Positions 1 through 8,877 of a DNA stretch of 64,000 bases are shown here, piece by piece. The notes below the pieces were generated by a model. It did no database searches, had not been told where the DNA came from, and was given only the letters and a program-made list of their open reading frames with translations. A program made the translations under genes and the position numbers. Every line of letters starts with the position of its first letter. Position 1 is the stretch's first letter. The DNA is taken from assembly GCF_011398925.1 (NCBI RefSeq), contig NZ_AP022842.1, forward strand, positions 236,001 to 300,000. The letters run 5' to 3'. The stretch comes from Bacillus sp. KH172YL63. GTDB lineage: Bacteria > Bacillota > Bacilli > Bacillales > Bacillaceae_B.

Positions 1-619
1 TGATCATGACGAATACTTTGGCAAATACAGACATGATGGCACTTACTTGTCCGCCCTGTGTCATATTGGCGAAGATCCCCAGGATATGGACCGGCAGGAG
101 CGGGATGATGATTTTTTCAATGACGAGCTCAATGATATTGCGGAATTCATTCATGCCTTTTTGAAGAGTGTCTCCTTTGATGGCTGCCATACCAAGACCG
201 ATGGTGAAAGCGATCAATAGTGCTGACATGACGCCCATGATCGGAGGCATGTCCACCGTGAAGAACCCTTTAAGCAGTGCTTCTTCCGGATTTTCAAAAG
301 ACTGTGACGTTTGATTTGATAATAAAGTTGGGTAAATGGATTTGGCCACCGTAAAGGCGAGTAAGCCGGCAAGTACCGTGGAACCATAAGCGAGAGCTGT
401 CGTCAATCCAAGCAGCCTGCCTGCTCCTTTCCCCATGGACCCGATTCCTGGTGCGATGAATCCGATAATGATCAACGGAATCGCAAATCCGAGGAAGTTA
501 CCGAATAATCCATTGAACGTTGCGAAGATTTTGACGAACCATTCAGGGGCAAATGCGCCGATAACGATACCTAACGCGATGCCTAAAATGATTTTAGGTA
601 ATAAACCAAGCTTTCTCAT
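1..619 (-). CDS. Dicarboxylate/amino acid:cation symporter, N-terminal part
   Basis: This reverse-strand gene starts with ATG at 619, behind an AAGGAGGA ribosome binding site at about 629-636, and runs off the left edge of the window. About 206 residues are visible. The product is very hydrophobic; it opens with a short basic stretch (MRKLGLLPK) and then glycine-rich membrane helices. The sequence resembles the DAACS/SLC1 family of sodium- or proton-coupled transporters, which import C4-dicarboxylates or acidic amino acids in the cytoplasmic membrane. The C-terminal substrate-binding hairpins lie outside the window, so the substrate cannot be assigned. It is divergent from ddl. The family call is fairly safe; the specific gene is not. 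Confidence 0.75.
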   Translation of the reverse strand, partial: MRKLGLLPKIILGIALGIVIGAFAPEWFVKIFATFNGLFGNFLGFAIPLIIIGFIAPGIGSMGKGAGRLLGLTTALAYGSTVLAGLLAFTVAKSIYPTLLSNQTSQSFENPEEALLKGFFTVDMPPIMGVMSALLIAFTIGLGMAAIKGDTLQKGMNEFRNIIELVIEKIIIPLLPVHILGIFANMTQGGQVSAIMSVFAKVFVMI

Positions 620-870
620 CTGGGTGTCCTCCTTGAAAGTACAAATGTTTTTAATAGGAGGATTATACACCGTAGACGGGCATATTTTAATAGCTTTTCA
701 AATAGGCGGAATGTTAAGTGTATTCAGAATAATAATCATCCCTTTCTGTCGCAGGACTGGGTTTGGTTTGCATACATATATAATGGGCGTAAGGAAATGC
801 CTTTTGAATCAAGACGAAGGTGGTAATTTTGATTTTCCATATGAATCATTCTTTCCCTTTTTGATGAAAG

Positions 871-879
871 TGATAAAAT
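871..879 (+). promoter_or_regulatory. Candidate extended -10 promoter for ddl
   Basis: TGATAAAAT has the TGn extended -10 form and lies about 38 bases before the ddl start codon. No good -35 hexamer is visible at the usual spacing, so this would be an extended -10 sigma-A promoter. Confidence 0.4.
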
Positions 880-916
880 AGAAACATCTATTGTTAATAT
901 TGGAGGTAACTCATAC

Positions 917-1987
917 ATGAAAACGAAGTTATGCTTGCTGTACGGCGGTAAATCCGCTGAACATAATGTGTCTTTGCAAACAGCCAAGGCCGTGATCGGT
1001 GCCCTGGACTTAAATAAATATGAAATCCACCCTATTTTCATCTCAACGGAAGGCGCCTGGATCAAAGGTCCACAGCTGAATGCCCCGGTTGAAGATGTGA
1101 AAGCATTGCAATTCAAAGACGGTGAAGAGATTTCTCCGAATGCGCTAAGCACGTCCATCTCACCTTCAGGATCTGAAGGATATGACATGATCTTCCCGCT
1201 GCTTCACGGACCAAACGGTGAAGACGGTACCGTTCAAGGGATGCTTGAACTGTTGAATCTGCCGTATGTCGGAAATGGCGTCCTTGCTTCATCTGCCGGC
1301 ATGGATAAAGTGATCATGAAGAATCTGTTCGCACAGGCAGGCATTCCGCAGGTGGGGTACACCTGGTTCATCCGCAGCACGTGGAAAGGAAATCCTGAAG
1401 CGGCGTATAAGCAAGTGGAAGAGGAAATCGGCTATCCTTGCTTCGTGAAGCCTGCGAACCTTGGATCTTCAGTCGGCATCAGCAAATGTACGTCACGTGA
1501 AGAGCTGAAGGCTGCCTTCATTGAAGCGTTCCAGTTCGACCGTAAGATCATCATTGAAGAAGGCGTAAAAGCACGTGAAATCGAGATTGGCGTATTGGGC
1601 AACGACCAGCCTGAATGCTCGGTTGCAGGTGAGATCGTCCCTAAAAAGGACTTCTACGATTACAAAGCAAAGTATGAAGACGGCGATACGGCCCTCATCA
1701 TTCCTGCAGAAGTAGAAGGCAGCGTTTATAATGAAATGAAGAAAATCGCGATTGATTCGTATAAAGCCCTTGATTGTTCAGGACTTGTACGTGCCGACTT
1801 CTTCTTGACGGAAGATGGCCGGATCTACATGAATGAAGTGAACACGATGCCTGGCTTCACACCATTCAGCATGTTCCCTCTGCTATGGAAGCATACGGGT
1901 GTCGACTACCCGAGCCTAATCGGTAAGCTGGTAGAGCTTGGCATGGAGCGTCATCAAGAGAAACAAACCATCAAACATACAATGTAG
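917..1987 (+). CDS. ddl: D-alanine--D-alanine ligase
   Basis: This cytoplasmic ATP-grasp enzyme joins two D-alanines for peptidoglycan precursor synthesis. The 356 residues match the family length. The N-terminal [10 protein letters not shown] (10-19) and the family signature [12 protein letters not shown] (97-108) are present. The omega-loop FYDYKAKY (246-253) carries the tyrosine typical of D-Ala-D-Ala rather than D-Ala-D-Lac ligases, and [11 protein letters not shown] (305-315) holds metal-binding residues. ATG at 917 follows a GGAGG site. murF lies 84 bases downstream, so ddl product and alr product (12855) belong to the same pathway in one neighbourhood, as in B. subtilis. Confidence 0.97.
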   Translation: MKTKLCLLYGGKSAEHNVSLQTAKAVIGALDLNKYEIHPIFISTEGAWIKGPQLNAPVEDVKALQFKDGEEISPNALSTSISPSGSEGYDMIFPLLHGPNGEDGTVQGMLELLNLPYVGNGVLASSAGMDKVIMKNLFAQAGIPQVGYTWFIRSTWKGNPEAAYKQVEEEIGYPCFVKPANLGSSVGISKCTSREELKAAFIEAFQFDRKIIIEEGVKAREIEIGVLGNDQPECSVAGEIVPKKDFYDYKAKYEDGDTALIIPAEVEGSVYNEMKKIAIDSYKALDCSGLVRADFFLTEDGRIYMNEVNTMPGFTPFSMFPLLWKHTGVDYPSLIGKLVELGMERHQEKQTIKHTM

Positions 1988-1993
1988 GCAACG

Positions 1994-2033
1994 AGGGACT
2001 GACCGGAAGATTCAACGTCTAATGGCAGTCCCT
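1994..2033 (+). terminator. Inverted repeat between ddl and murF
   Basis: AGGGACTG at 1994-2001 is matched perfectly by CAGTCCCT at 2026-2033 with a 24-base loop, followed by a weak T-rich stretch. It may be a partial terminator or attenuator between ddl and murF, or a processing hairpin. The long loop makes it a weak terminator. Confidence 0.4.
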
Positions 2034-2071
2034 GCTCTATTTTGATAAAAAAAGAAAAAAGGAGTAAAACA

Positions 2072-3451
2072 ATGTTCCAAAAAATGATTAAAGAGATTTG
2101 TACGATGCTCGATGTGAAAAATGATCTTTCCAGCTTTGCTGACGTTGTAGTAAAAGGTGTGTCCATCGATACAAGAAAGATTGAAAAAGGCAACCTGTTT
2201 GTTCCTTTTAAAGGAGAAAACGTCGACGGTCATCAGTTTGTCCGCAATGCGATTGAAAACGGGGCATCGGCTGCCCTTTGGGATCACAATGTCCCGAACC
2301 CTCCGGAGGATATCCCGGTCATCGTGGTGGAGGACCCGCTTCTTGCCCTGCAGTCACTGGCGAATCAGTATCGTCACGAACTTGATCTGAAAGTGGTCGG
2401 CATTACCGGAAGCAACGGGAAAACAACGACGAAGGATATTGTGGCGAACCTCCTGTCAGTAAAGTACCGCGTCTATAAAACACAGGGAAATTACAATAAC
2501 CATATCGGCCTTCCGCTGACGATTCTATCACTGCCGCAAGATTCAGAGGTGGCCGTTTTGGAGATGGGGATGAGCGGTTTCGGCGAAATTGAGCTTCTTT
2601 CTGATATTTCGCAGCCAGATGCAGCCATCATCACGAACATCGGAGAATCACATCTTCAGGACCTCGGCTCACGTGAAGGCATCGCAAAGGCGAAGCTTGA
2701 AATTGTGAAAGGCTTGAAGCCTGATGGTCTATTCGCCTATTACGGAGACGAGCCTCTTTTGCAGGATGGGGTGAAAGAACTGAACTTGAATCACGTGGAA
2801 ACGTTCGGACGAGGTGAATCCAATACGATTTATCCAACCCGTATCGAGATGGATAACCAAGGAAGTCATTTCGAAACATCGATGGCAGAAGGAGAGACGT
2901 TCTTCCTGCCGGTGCTCGGTCAGCATAATATCCATAACGCCCTTGCAGGGATCCTGATAGCCCGCAAGTTCGGTTTGAGTGTGGAAGAAATGAAAGAAGG
3001 CTTGCAAACATTAAAGCTGACGCAAATGCGGATGGAAATGGTGGAAGGGAAGAAGGGGGAAAGCATCATCAATGATGCGTACAACGCGAGCCCCACTTCC
3101 ATGAAAGCGGCGATCGGACTCGTATCCGAGCTGTCCGGATTTCAGACGAAAGTCCTCGTACTTGGGGATATGCTCGAACTCGGTGAGCAGGAAGAGGCGT
3201 TCCACGAAGAAATCGGCCGTCTGATCGATCCGGGAAGCATCCAGCATGTATTCACATTCGGACGCCTCGGCGGATATATCGGTAAGGGTGCACTGCAGAA
3301 CTTCCCGGAAGACCGGGTGCATTCGTTCACCGATAAAGGCGAATTGATCTCTTCATTATCTTCCTTCATTAAAGGGGATGAACTGGTTTTATTTAAGGCT
3401 TCAAGGGGAATGAAATTAGAAGAAGTCATTGAGGGACTGCAGGACGTTTAA
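2072..3451 (+). CDS. murF: UDP-MurNAc-tripeptide--D-alanyl-D-alanine ligase
   Basis: MurF adds the D-Ala-D-Ala dipeptide made by Ddl to the UDP-MurNAc-tripeptide, the last cytoplasmic step of the peptidoglycan monomer. The ATP-binding loop ITGSNGKTTT is at 111-120, followed by NYNNHIGLPLT (140-150) and EMGMSGFGEI (164-173). The Mur-ligase C-terminal domain has HNIHNALAG and NDAYNASPTSM in the expected order. The start at 2072 is chosen because AAAAGGAG lies seven bases before it; an upstream TTG in frame at 2042 has no ribosome binding site. The product is 459 aa, normal for the family. Confidence 0.96.
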   Translation: MFQKMIKEICTMLDVKNDLSSFADVVVKGVSIDTRKIEKGNLFVPFKGENVDGHQFVRNAIENGASAALWDHNVPNPPEDIPVIVVEDPLLALQSLANQYRHELDLKVVGITGSNGKTTTKDIVANLLSVKYRVYKTQGNYNNHIGLPLTILSLPQDSEVAVLEMGMSGFGEIELLSDISQPDAAIITNIGESHLQDLGSREGIAKAKLEIVKGLKPDGLFAYYGDEPLLQDGVKELNLNHVETFGRGESNTIYPTRIEMDNQGSHFETSMAEGETFFLPVLGQHNIHNALAGILIARKFGLSVEEMKEGLQTLKLTQMRMEMVEGKKGESIINDAYNASPTSMKAAIGLVSELSGFQTKVLVLGDMLELGEQEEAFHEEIGRLIDPGSIQHVFTFGRLGGYIGKGALQNFPEDRVHSFTDKGELISSLSSFIKGDELVLFKASRGMKLEEVIEGLQDV

Positions 3452-3491
3452 ACCTTGAATGAAATGCATACAATGAGCTTGAAGACAGATT

Positions 3492-3518
3492 GGGGAGAAT
3501 GGCTCGCTCCCTACTTTT
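3492..3518 (+). terminator. Weak terminator after murF
   Basis: GGGAG (3493-3497) pairs with CTCCC (3507-3511) over a nine-base loop and is followed by ACTTTTTATC. The stem is short, so readthrough into the downstream esterase gene is plausible. Confidence 0.4.
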
Positions 3519-3539
3519 TATCACGTAAGTGGGGATAGT

Positions 3540-4229
3540 ATGATCGGTTGTTTATTGATCCACGGATTTACAGGCAGCCCGTATGAGGTGGAGCCACTGG
3601 CTGATTTTCTCAGGGAAAGGACCGACTGGCAGATTGCAGTGCCGACACTTCCGGGTCACGGGGAAACCCTCGAGCTGAAAGGCGTCAAGCATATGGAATG
3701 GCTCATGCATGCAGAAGAAGAACTGAAGGTTCTCCTGGATACATGTGATGAGGTGTATGTGGTCGGCTTTTCCATGGGAGGATTGATCGCTTCCTATCTT
3801 TCCGTGAAGTACGATATCCATAAGCTCGTCCTTTTAAGTGCTGCGGCTTATTATGTAAATGTCAAACAGCTGCTGAAAGATATTGGTAATATGATCAAAG
3901 AAGGCGTGCAGGGCGGCCTGATCGAAAATGAACTGTACAACAGGTACAAATGGAAGGTGACAAAAACCCCGATCCTGTCCACATATGAATTCAGAAAAGT
4001 GGTCAGATTGACCCGTCCCCTCCTGACAAAGGTGAACATCCCCACATTTATCGCCCAGGGAAAAAATGATGGGATAGTCCCTCCCAAAGCAGCAAAATAT
4101 ATATATGAAACGATCTCTTCTGAGGAAAAGGACTTGTTTTACTCTTCAAAAGCCAAACACTTGATTTGTCACAGTGAAGATAATCACGAACTTTTTGATA
4201 AGATCTTCCAATTCCTGCAAAGTGAATAG
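3540..4229 (+). CDS. Alpha/beta-hydrolase carboxylesterase
   Basis: This 229-residue cytoplasmic enzyme has the alpha/beta-hydrolase fold and resembles the Est30-type carboxylesterases of thermophilic bacilli. The oxyanion-region motif IHGFTGSP is at 7-14. The nucleophile elbow GFSMGG (76-81) has Ser78, and the remaining triad members are probably Asp177 in KNDGIVP and His207 in KAKHLICH. It would hydrolyse short- to medium-chain esters; the natural substrate is unknown. No signal peptide is visible. It sits between murF and cshA, and a terminator hairpin follows at 4316. Confidence 0.85.
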   Translation: MIGCLLIHGFTGSPYEVEPLADFLRERTDWQIAVPTLPGHGETLELKGVKHMEWLMHAEEELKVLLDTCDEVYVVGFSMGGLIASYLSVKYDIHKLVLLSAAAYYVNVKQLLKDIGNMIKEGVQGGLIENELYNRYKWKVTKTPILSTYEFRKVVRLTRPLLTKVNIPTFIAQGKNDGIVPPKAAKYIYETISSEEKDLFYSSKAKHLICHSEDNHELFDKIFQFLQSE

Positions 4230-4315
4230 ATTGACTATTTGACATTAGATTGAAATTCATTTCTAGAAGTGGTAACATTACTACAACATAGTTCTTATTT
4301 TGTTGGACGTGCTAG

Positions 4316-4344
4316 CTCTTCTATTTTGAAGAGTGTATTTTTTT
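4316..4344 (+). terminator. Intrinsic terminator before cshA
   Basis: CTCTTC (4316-4321) and GAAGAG (4328-4333) form a perfect six-base stem followed by TGTATTTTTTTG. It ends the esterase transcript, or attenuates transcription entering the cshA leader. A second small hairpin (ACCGAA/TTCGGT, 4394-4409) lies further down the same leader. Confidence 0.6.
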
Positions 4345-4490
4345 GTATCAAACATTACACTAAACATCTCATATAGACAGTTTTAGATTAGATACCGAAG
4401 TCTTTCGGTGGGTAAGATTTCGTTCCGACCTAAAAATATAATCAGATATTGATTAGTTATAAAAGATGTAAATTAAAGGAGAATGTAACA

Positions 4491-6014
4491 TTGACTAAGT
4501 TTGCAGATTTAAACTTAAGCGCATCTACGTTGAAATCAATCAAACGTATGGGCTTTGAAGAAGCAACACCAATTCAGGCAAGTACGATTCCAGTAGGTTT
4601 AGAAGGTAAAGACATCATCGGCCAGGCACAAACTGGAACAGGTAAAACAACAGCATTTGGAATTCCAATGATCGAGAAAATCGATGTGAAAAACCCTAAA
4701 GTGCAAGCATTGATCATTGCACCAACCCGCGAACTTGCGATTCAGGTTTCTGAAGAGCTATACCGCATCGGTGCTGACAAGCGTGCCCGCGTCCTATCAG
4801 TATATGGAGGTCAGGACATCCAGCGCCAAATCCGCGCGATGAAAAAGAACCCTCATATCATCGTAGGTACACCAGGTCGTCTTCTTGACCACATCAAACG
4901 TAAAACACTTAACCTTGAAAACGTTGAGACACTTGTACTTGACGAAGCAGACGAAATGCTGAACATGGGCTTCATCGAAGACATCGAAAGCATCCTTGAG
5001 ACTGTACCAAGCACAAGACAAACACTTCTATTCTCTGCAACAATGCCGGATCCGATCCGCCGCATTGCAAACCGCTTCATGACAGAGCCGGAAGTCATCA
5101 AGGTGAAATCGAAAGAAGTAACGGTTTCTAACATCGAGCAGTACTTCACGAAAGTAAGCGAAAAAGAAAAATTCGATACACTTTCTCGTCTGATCGACGT
5201 CCAATCTCCTGAGCTTGCGATCGTATTCGGTCGTACAAAGCGTAGAGTAGACGAATTAGCCCGTGCCCTAAGCATCCGCGGTTACCTTGCAGAAGGAATC
5301 CACGGAGATCTTTCTCAAGCTCGTCGTATGACGGTCCTTAAGAAATTCAAAGAAGGCCGCATCGACATCCTGATTGCAACAGACGTTGCTGCACGTGGAC
5401 TTGATATCTCAGGCGTTACACATGTATACAACTTTGACATTCCTCAAGACCCTGAAAGCTACGTTCACCGTATCGGACGTACAGGTCGTGCAGGTAAGAA
5501 AGGTATGTCCATCACTTTTGTTACACCAAGAGAAATGGGTTACCTGAAGATCGTTGAACAAACAACGAAGAAGAAAATGACGGCCCTTAAGCCACCTAGC
5601 TTAAACGAAGCATTAGAAGGCCAGCAACGCCTTGCTGTAGAGAAGCTTGTTGAAGCAGCGAAGGAAAGCGATCTTAAAGAGTACTACCCATTAGCTGAAG
5701 AGTTACTTGGCGATCACGATCCTGTTCAAGCAGTAGCAGCAGCGATCCGTGTACTGACTAAAGAGCCTGATACAACACCGGTAGACATCACGGAAGAGCG
5801 TCCATTACCATCAAGAGGCGGTAATCGTGGCGGCGGCAACCGTGGCGGTGGTTACAAAGGTGGAAACCGCAGCGGCAAAGGCGGCGGTAGCCGAGGTGGA
5901 TCATCCCGTGGCGCCAACCGCTCAGGCGGAAGTAGCCGTGGCGGAGACCGCAACCGTTCAGGCGGCGGCAGACCACAATCTTCAAGCAAACGCAAATCAT
6001 ATAACAATTCTTGA
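4491..6014 (+). CDS. cshA: DEAD-box ATP-dependent RNA helicase CshA
   Basis: CshA unwinds RNA in the cytoplasm; in B. subtilis it takes part in ribosome assembly and mRNA decay. The Q-motif region with GFEEATPIQ (about 21-29), Walker A AQTGTGKT (46-53), PTREL (78-82), DEAD (151-154), SAT (182-184) and HRIGRTGR are all present. The C-terminal tail from about residue 437 is rich in Gly, Arg and Ser with RGG-like repeats, typical of RNA-binding tails. The start is TTG 4491, eight bases behind AAAGGAG; an upstream in-frame TTG at 4449 lacks a ribosome binding site. The product is 507 aa. Confidence 0.96.
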   Translation: MTKFADLNLSASTLKSIKRMGFEEATPIQASTIPVGLEGKDIIGQAQTGTGKTTAFGIPMIEKIDVKNPKVQALIIAPTRELAIQVSEELYRIGADKRARVLSVYGGQDIQRQIRAMKKNPHIIVGTPGRLLDHIKRKTLNLENVETLVLDEADEMLNMGFIEDIESILETVPSTRQTLLFSATMPDPIRRIANRFMTEPEVIKVKSKEVTVSNIEQYFTKVSEKEKFDTLSRLIDVQSPELAIVFGRTKRRVDELARALSIRGYLAEGIHGDLSQARRMTVLKKFKEGRIDILIATDVAARGLDISGVTHVYNFDIPQDPESYVHRIGRTGRAGKKGMSITFVTPREMGYLKIVEQTTKKKMTALKPPSLNEALEGQQRLAVEKLVEAAKESDLKEYYPLAEELLGDHDPVQAVAAAIRVLTKEPDTTPVDITEERPLPSRGGNRGGGNRGGGYKGGNRSGKGGGSRGGSSRGANRSGGSSRGGDRNRSGGGRPQSSSKRKSYNNS

Positions 6015-6033
6015 TCTTGATTGAGAATGAAGG

Positions 6034-6066
6034 ACACGATGACCTTTTGGTTGTCGTGTTTTTTTA
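6034..6066 (+). terminator. Terminator of cshA
   Basis: ACACGA (6034-6039) and TCGTGT (6054-6059), extended by an inner GACC/GGTT pairing, are followed by a run of seven T residues. Confidence 0.85.
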
Positions 6067-6133
6067 TATGGGGAATGCGTTTTTAAAAGAGGGAAGTTAC
6101 TTGCGGCCGGCAGTTCGGCCTGTGTTAGTGACT

Positions 6134-6244
6134 GACGCATAAATGGGGTGGACCGACGCATAAAATAAAAAAGTGACGCATAAATCGAAAAAGTGACGCA
6201 TAAAACCGAAAAGTGACGCATAAATTCAAATTCCGACGCATAAA
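6134..6244. repeat. Six tandem copies of GACGCATAAA at 20-base spacing
   Basis: GACGCATAAA occurs at 6134, 6155, 6175, 6195, 6215 and 6235, a 20-base period with variable A/T-rich spacers (AAGT often precedes it). No protein is likely: reverse-strand reading frames here only echo the repeat. The function is unknown; it sits in the 321-base gap between the cshA terminator and the NERD gene. It differs from a CRISPR array because the unit is only ten bases and the spacers are related to each other. Confidence 0.85.
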
Positions 6245-6335
6245 CAAATTTTTCGATGAATCTCCCCAGGGAAAAGAAGGGATTTTCTCACTCATGCCGA
6301 ATTCATTTAGCAAAACAGGTTAGGAGAGTGATGAT

Positions 6336-7301
6336 TTGTTCTGTAAAGATCTACAAATTCCCCTCAGTATTGAAAAGAATCAAGCTTTATTATGGAGGCT
6401 GCCCCTCCATCATCAAAAGTATCCCGTTGTAGAGAAGGATTTAAAGAAAAAGAAGGCTGGATACAACGGTGAATCGACGGTATATTATCACCTCAGCTTT
6501 TTAAAAGATAAGAGATACAAAATTTTTCATAACGTAAGGCTCCCGCTTTTCTCGAAATACTTTCAAATTGATTTCCTCATTCTTACCCCAGCTTATATTT
6601 TGTTGATCGAGGTTAAGAACATTTCAGGAATGGTATCGATCGATCCCTTTATCAAACAGTTAACCCGCACGCGTAACGGGGTTGCCGAAGGATTCAATGA
6701 CCCTGTTTCCCAAGTGCAAAGGCAAAAGCTATTGCTCCAAAAGTGGTTCAGTGTCCAGAAACTGAAGCATCCTCCCATTGAACACCTCGTCGTATTCAGT
6801 CACCCTTCCACCATATTGAATTACGCCAAAACACCACCCAAGGATTCTCCTTACAGGAATATCATTCATGCGCAGAACATCATTGATAAGATCAAGGAGG
6901 TAAATAACGCCCTGTCAAAAGAGGTTTTATCGGATAGAGAAGTTAATAGGATAAAAAAACTGATATTAAAAAGTCATATGGAAAATGAACTGGATGTTGA
7001 ATTGACATATGGGATAACGAAAACTGACATCATCACAGGTGTCCGTTGCGAACATTGTGAGCACATCCCGATGACAAGGGTTTATGCTTCCTGGCGTTGC
7101 GGTAAGTGTGAGAGGTTTGGTAAATATGCACATCATCAAGCGATACGTGATTATTTTCTCCTGATTAACAAGAATATTACCAACCGTGAGTTAAGGGATT
7201 TCCTCCATCTTTCCTCACGCACAACGGCTTATAAAATGTTGAAGGAATTCAAAATGGAGGGTGAAAGGAAAGCAGCCTTTTATTATAATCCTCAAAAATA
7301 A
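6336..7301 (+). CDS. NERD-domain protein with zinc ribbon
   Basis: The product (321 aa) carries a nuclease-related domain (NERD). The sequence shows a GYNGES element near residue 43, and QIDFLILTP followed by LIEVKN, the D...ExK arrangement of the restriction-endonuclease-like fold. The C-terminal part has two CxxC pairs (CEHCEHIP and WRCGKCER) that could bind zinc, followed by a helical region (NRELRDFLHLSSRTTAYKML) resembling a helix-turn-helix. It may process or bind DNA or RNA; the function is not known. TTG 6336 is chosen because AGGAG lies nine bases upstream. An ATG at 6331 is out of frame. Confidence 0.8.
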   Translation: MFCKDLQIPLSIEKNQALLWRLPLHHQKYPVVEKDLKKKKAGYNGESTVYYHLSFLKDKRYKIFHNVRLPLFSKYFQIDFLILTPAYILLIEVKNISGMVSIDPFIKQLTRTRNGVAEGFNDPVSQVQRQKLLLQKWFSVQKLKHPPIEHLVVFSHPSTILNYAKTPPKDSPYRNIIHAQNIIDKIKEVNNALSKEVLSDREVNRIKKLILKSHMENELDVELTYGITKTDIITGVRCEHCEHIPMTRVYASWRCGKCERFGKYAHHQAIRDYFLLINKNITNRELRDFLHLSSRTTAYKMLKEFKMEGERKAAFYYNPQK

Positions 7302-7353
7302 ATAATCCCCCACCCCCTGCACATACTAACCCCTAAAAAGGAGCCAACCCCAA

Positions 7354-8316
7354 ATGACACTCATTAAACTCGGCTATGTGGCCATGAGCATGAATCTTCA
7401 AAATGCGTCCCCTTCGCAGACGATGACGTTTAAGCAGTTTTCCGGGATCAAGGATCGGGAGGCGGCGGTGCTTAAGTTGGAGCGGATTGCGAGATCGAAT
7501 CTGGAGAATTGTCTGCGTTTGTTGAAGCATAATGTGATGAATGATATCCGGTTTTTCCGTTTCAGTTCGAAGTTGATTCCTCTTGCGAATCATCCGGAGT
7601 TGAAGGGGTGGGATTATCTTTCGCCTTTACGGGATGAGCTTGAGGCAATAGGGGAGTACGTGGCGCGTCATCCGATGAGGGTGGGGTTTCATCCTGATCA
7701 TTTTGTTCTGCTGAATTCGGGAGATGTGTATGTGTTGAAGAATTCCTTGAAGACGTTGAAGATGCATGAAGGGTTATTGAAGGGGATGGGAATCGATCCT
7801 GCCCACAGGTGTGTGCTTCATGTGGGCGGGGCGTATGATGATAAGGAGAAGGCGCTTGAGCAGTTCATCCATAATTGGGGTTTGACGCCGGTTGATCTTC
7901 AGCGGATGGTCATCCTGGAAAATGATGATACAGTGTTCAATGTGAGTGATGTTTTGTATTTGTGTGAGAAGCTGGCGATTCCGCTGGTGTTCGATTATCA
8001 TCATCATCTTGCGAATCATGAGCGGGACTGGAAGCTGGATTGGGAAAGGGTGGCCGGGACGTGGAGCGGGTCGCCGTTGCCTGTGAAGATGCATATTTCG
8101 AGCCCCCGGTCGAAGGAGGACTATAGAGCCCATGCGGATTTTATCGATCCGGGTATGTTCCTTGATTTCCTTCATGGGATCAAGGGGTCTGTGGATGAGA
8201 TTGATTGTATGATTGAAGCGAAGAAGAAGGATGATGCGCTGTTCCGACTGGTGGCGGATTTGGAGGGTGCGGATGGGATCGAGTGGGTCGATAAGGGTTC
8301 TTTTGTGCTGAAGTGA
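7354..8316 (+). CDS. uvsE: UV DNA damage endonuclease
   Basis: UvsE/UvdE nicks DNA 5' to UV photoproducts and starts an excision repair pathway independent of UvrABC. The 320-residue TIM-barrel protein shows the family pattern: KLGYVAMS at the N-terminus, then metal-binding residues in HNVMNDIRFFRFSS, GFHPDHF, LHVGG, ILENDD, FDYHHH and KMHISSP. The B. subtilis homologue (ywjD) lies elsewhere, so its place here between cshA and ydbS is a local difference. Codon choice (frequent TTG, GAG, GGG) looks somewhat more G-rich than cshA. The start is ATG 7354 behind AAAGGAG. Confidence 0.93.
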   Translation: MTLIKLGYVAMSMNLQNASPSQTMTFKQFSGIKDREAAVLKLERIARSNLENCLRLLKHNVMNDIRFFRFSSKLIPLANHPELKGWDYLSPLRDELEAIGEYVARHPMRVGFHPDHFVLLNSGDVYVLKNSLKTLKMHEGLLKGMGIDPAHRCVLHVGGAYDDKEKALEQFIHNWGLTPVDLQRMVILENDDTVFNVSDVLYLCEKLAIPLVFDYHHHLANHERDWKLDWERVAGTWSGSPLPVKMHISSPRSKEDYRAHADFIDPGMFLDFLHGIKGSVDEIDCMIEAKKKDDALFRLVADLEGADGIEWVDKGSFVLK

Positions 8317-8397
8317 GAATGCGGTTGATTGAAACCATCTCTGTTCTAAATCGTATAGATATTGTAAGATTTAGTGAGAGAGATGAGGTGGATGATA

Positions 8398-8877
8398 ATG
8401 ATAGGTGAACCGGAGAAAAGAATTTCGCCGTTGGCTTTGAAGGTGTGGCGGATCTATGGGGTGTTTGAGTCACTCATAGTCGCTTTGCTTGCAGCAGGGG
8501 TCATCGTGCTTGCCTATTTGTTTGACTGGCCGGTATGGGCGACGATTGCATCGGCCGGCGTATTGATTGTATGTACATATTTGTTTGTGTTTTTCATTCC
8601 GACGATCAGGTGGAAGAGATGGCGGTATGAAGTGAGGGAGCAGGAGATCGAGCTCCAGAGGGGGATTTTCATCGTGAAGCGGACGCTTGTCCCGATGGTG
8701 CGGGTGCAGCATGTGGACACGGTGCAGGGGCCGATCCTGAAGCGGTACCGGTTATCGACGATCACGATTTCAACGGCTGCGACCGTTCATGAGATTCCTG
8801 CGCTGGATGTGGAGGAAGCGGAAGAATTGAGACATTCGATTTCCCGATTGGCGAGGGTGGCAGAAGATGATGTCTGA
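8398..8877 (+). CDS. ydbS: Membrane protein with bacterial PH domain (YdbS)
   Basis: A 159-residue membrane protein. Two hydrophobic helices (about 23-43 and 46-66) precede a bPH2 (DUF304/YdbS-like) domain, seen in YEVREQEIELQRGIF and RVQHVDTVQG. It is paired with ydbT by an 11-base overlap, as in B. subtilis; there the pair has been linked to resistance to some antimicrobial peptides, but the mechanism is uncertain. The ATG at 8398 is preferred because GAGGTG lies seven bases before it; in-frame GTG 8374 and ATGs at 8383 and 8392 are poorly placed relative to that site. Confidence 0.85.
   Translation: MIGEPEKRISPLALKVWRIYGVFESLIVALLAAGVIVLAYLFDWPVWATIASAGVLIVCTYLFVFFIPTIRWKRWRYEVREQEIELQRGIFIVKRTLVPMVRVQHVDTVQGPILKRYRLSTITISTAATVHEIPALDVEEAEELRHSISRLARVAEDDV

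Noticed and set aside
435..881. 148-codon forward frame between the symporter and ddl
   Set aside because: It is antisense to the symporter for its first part, continues through the intergenic region and has no ribosome binding site or recognisable protein.
6134..6244. Possible CRISPR array
   Set aside because: The repeat unit is only ten bases, the spacers of about ten bases are AT-rich and similar to each other, and no cas gene is near.
5997..6313. Reverse-strand reading frames of 60-75 codons over the GACGCATAAA repeats
   Set aside because: They translate the repeat itself (recurring MRHF/FYASLF pieces), have no ribosome binding site and overlap the cshA terminator.
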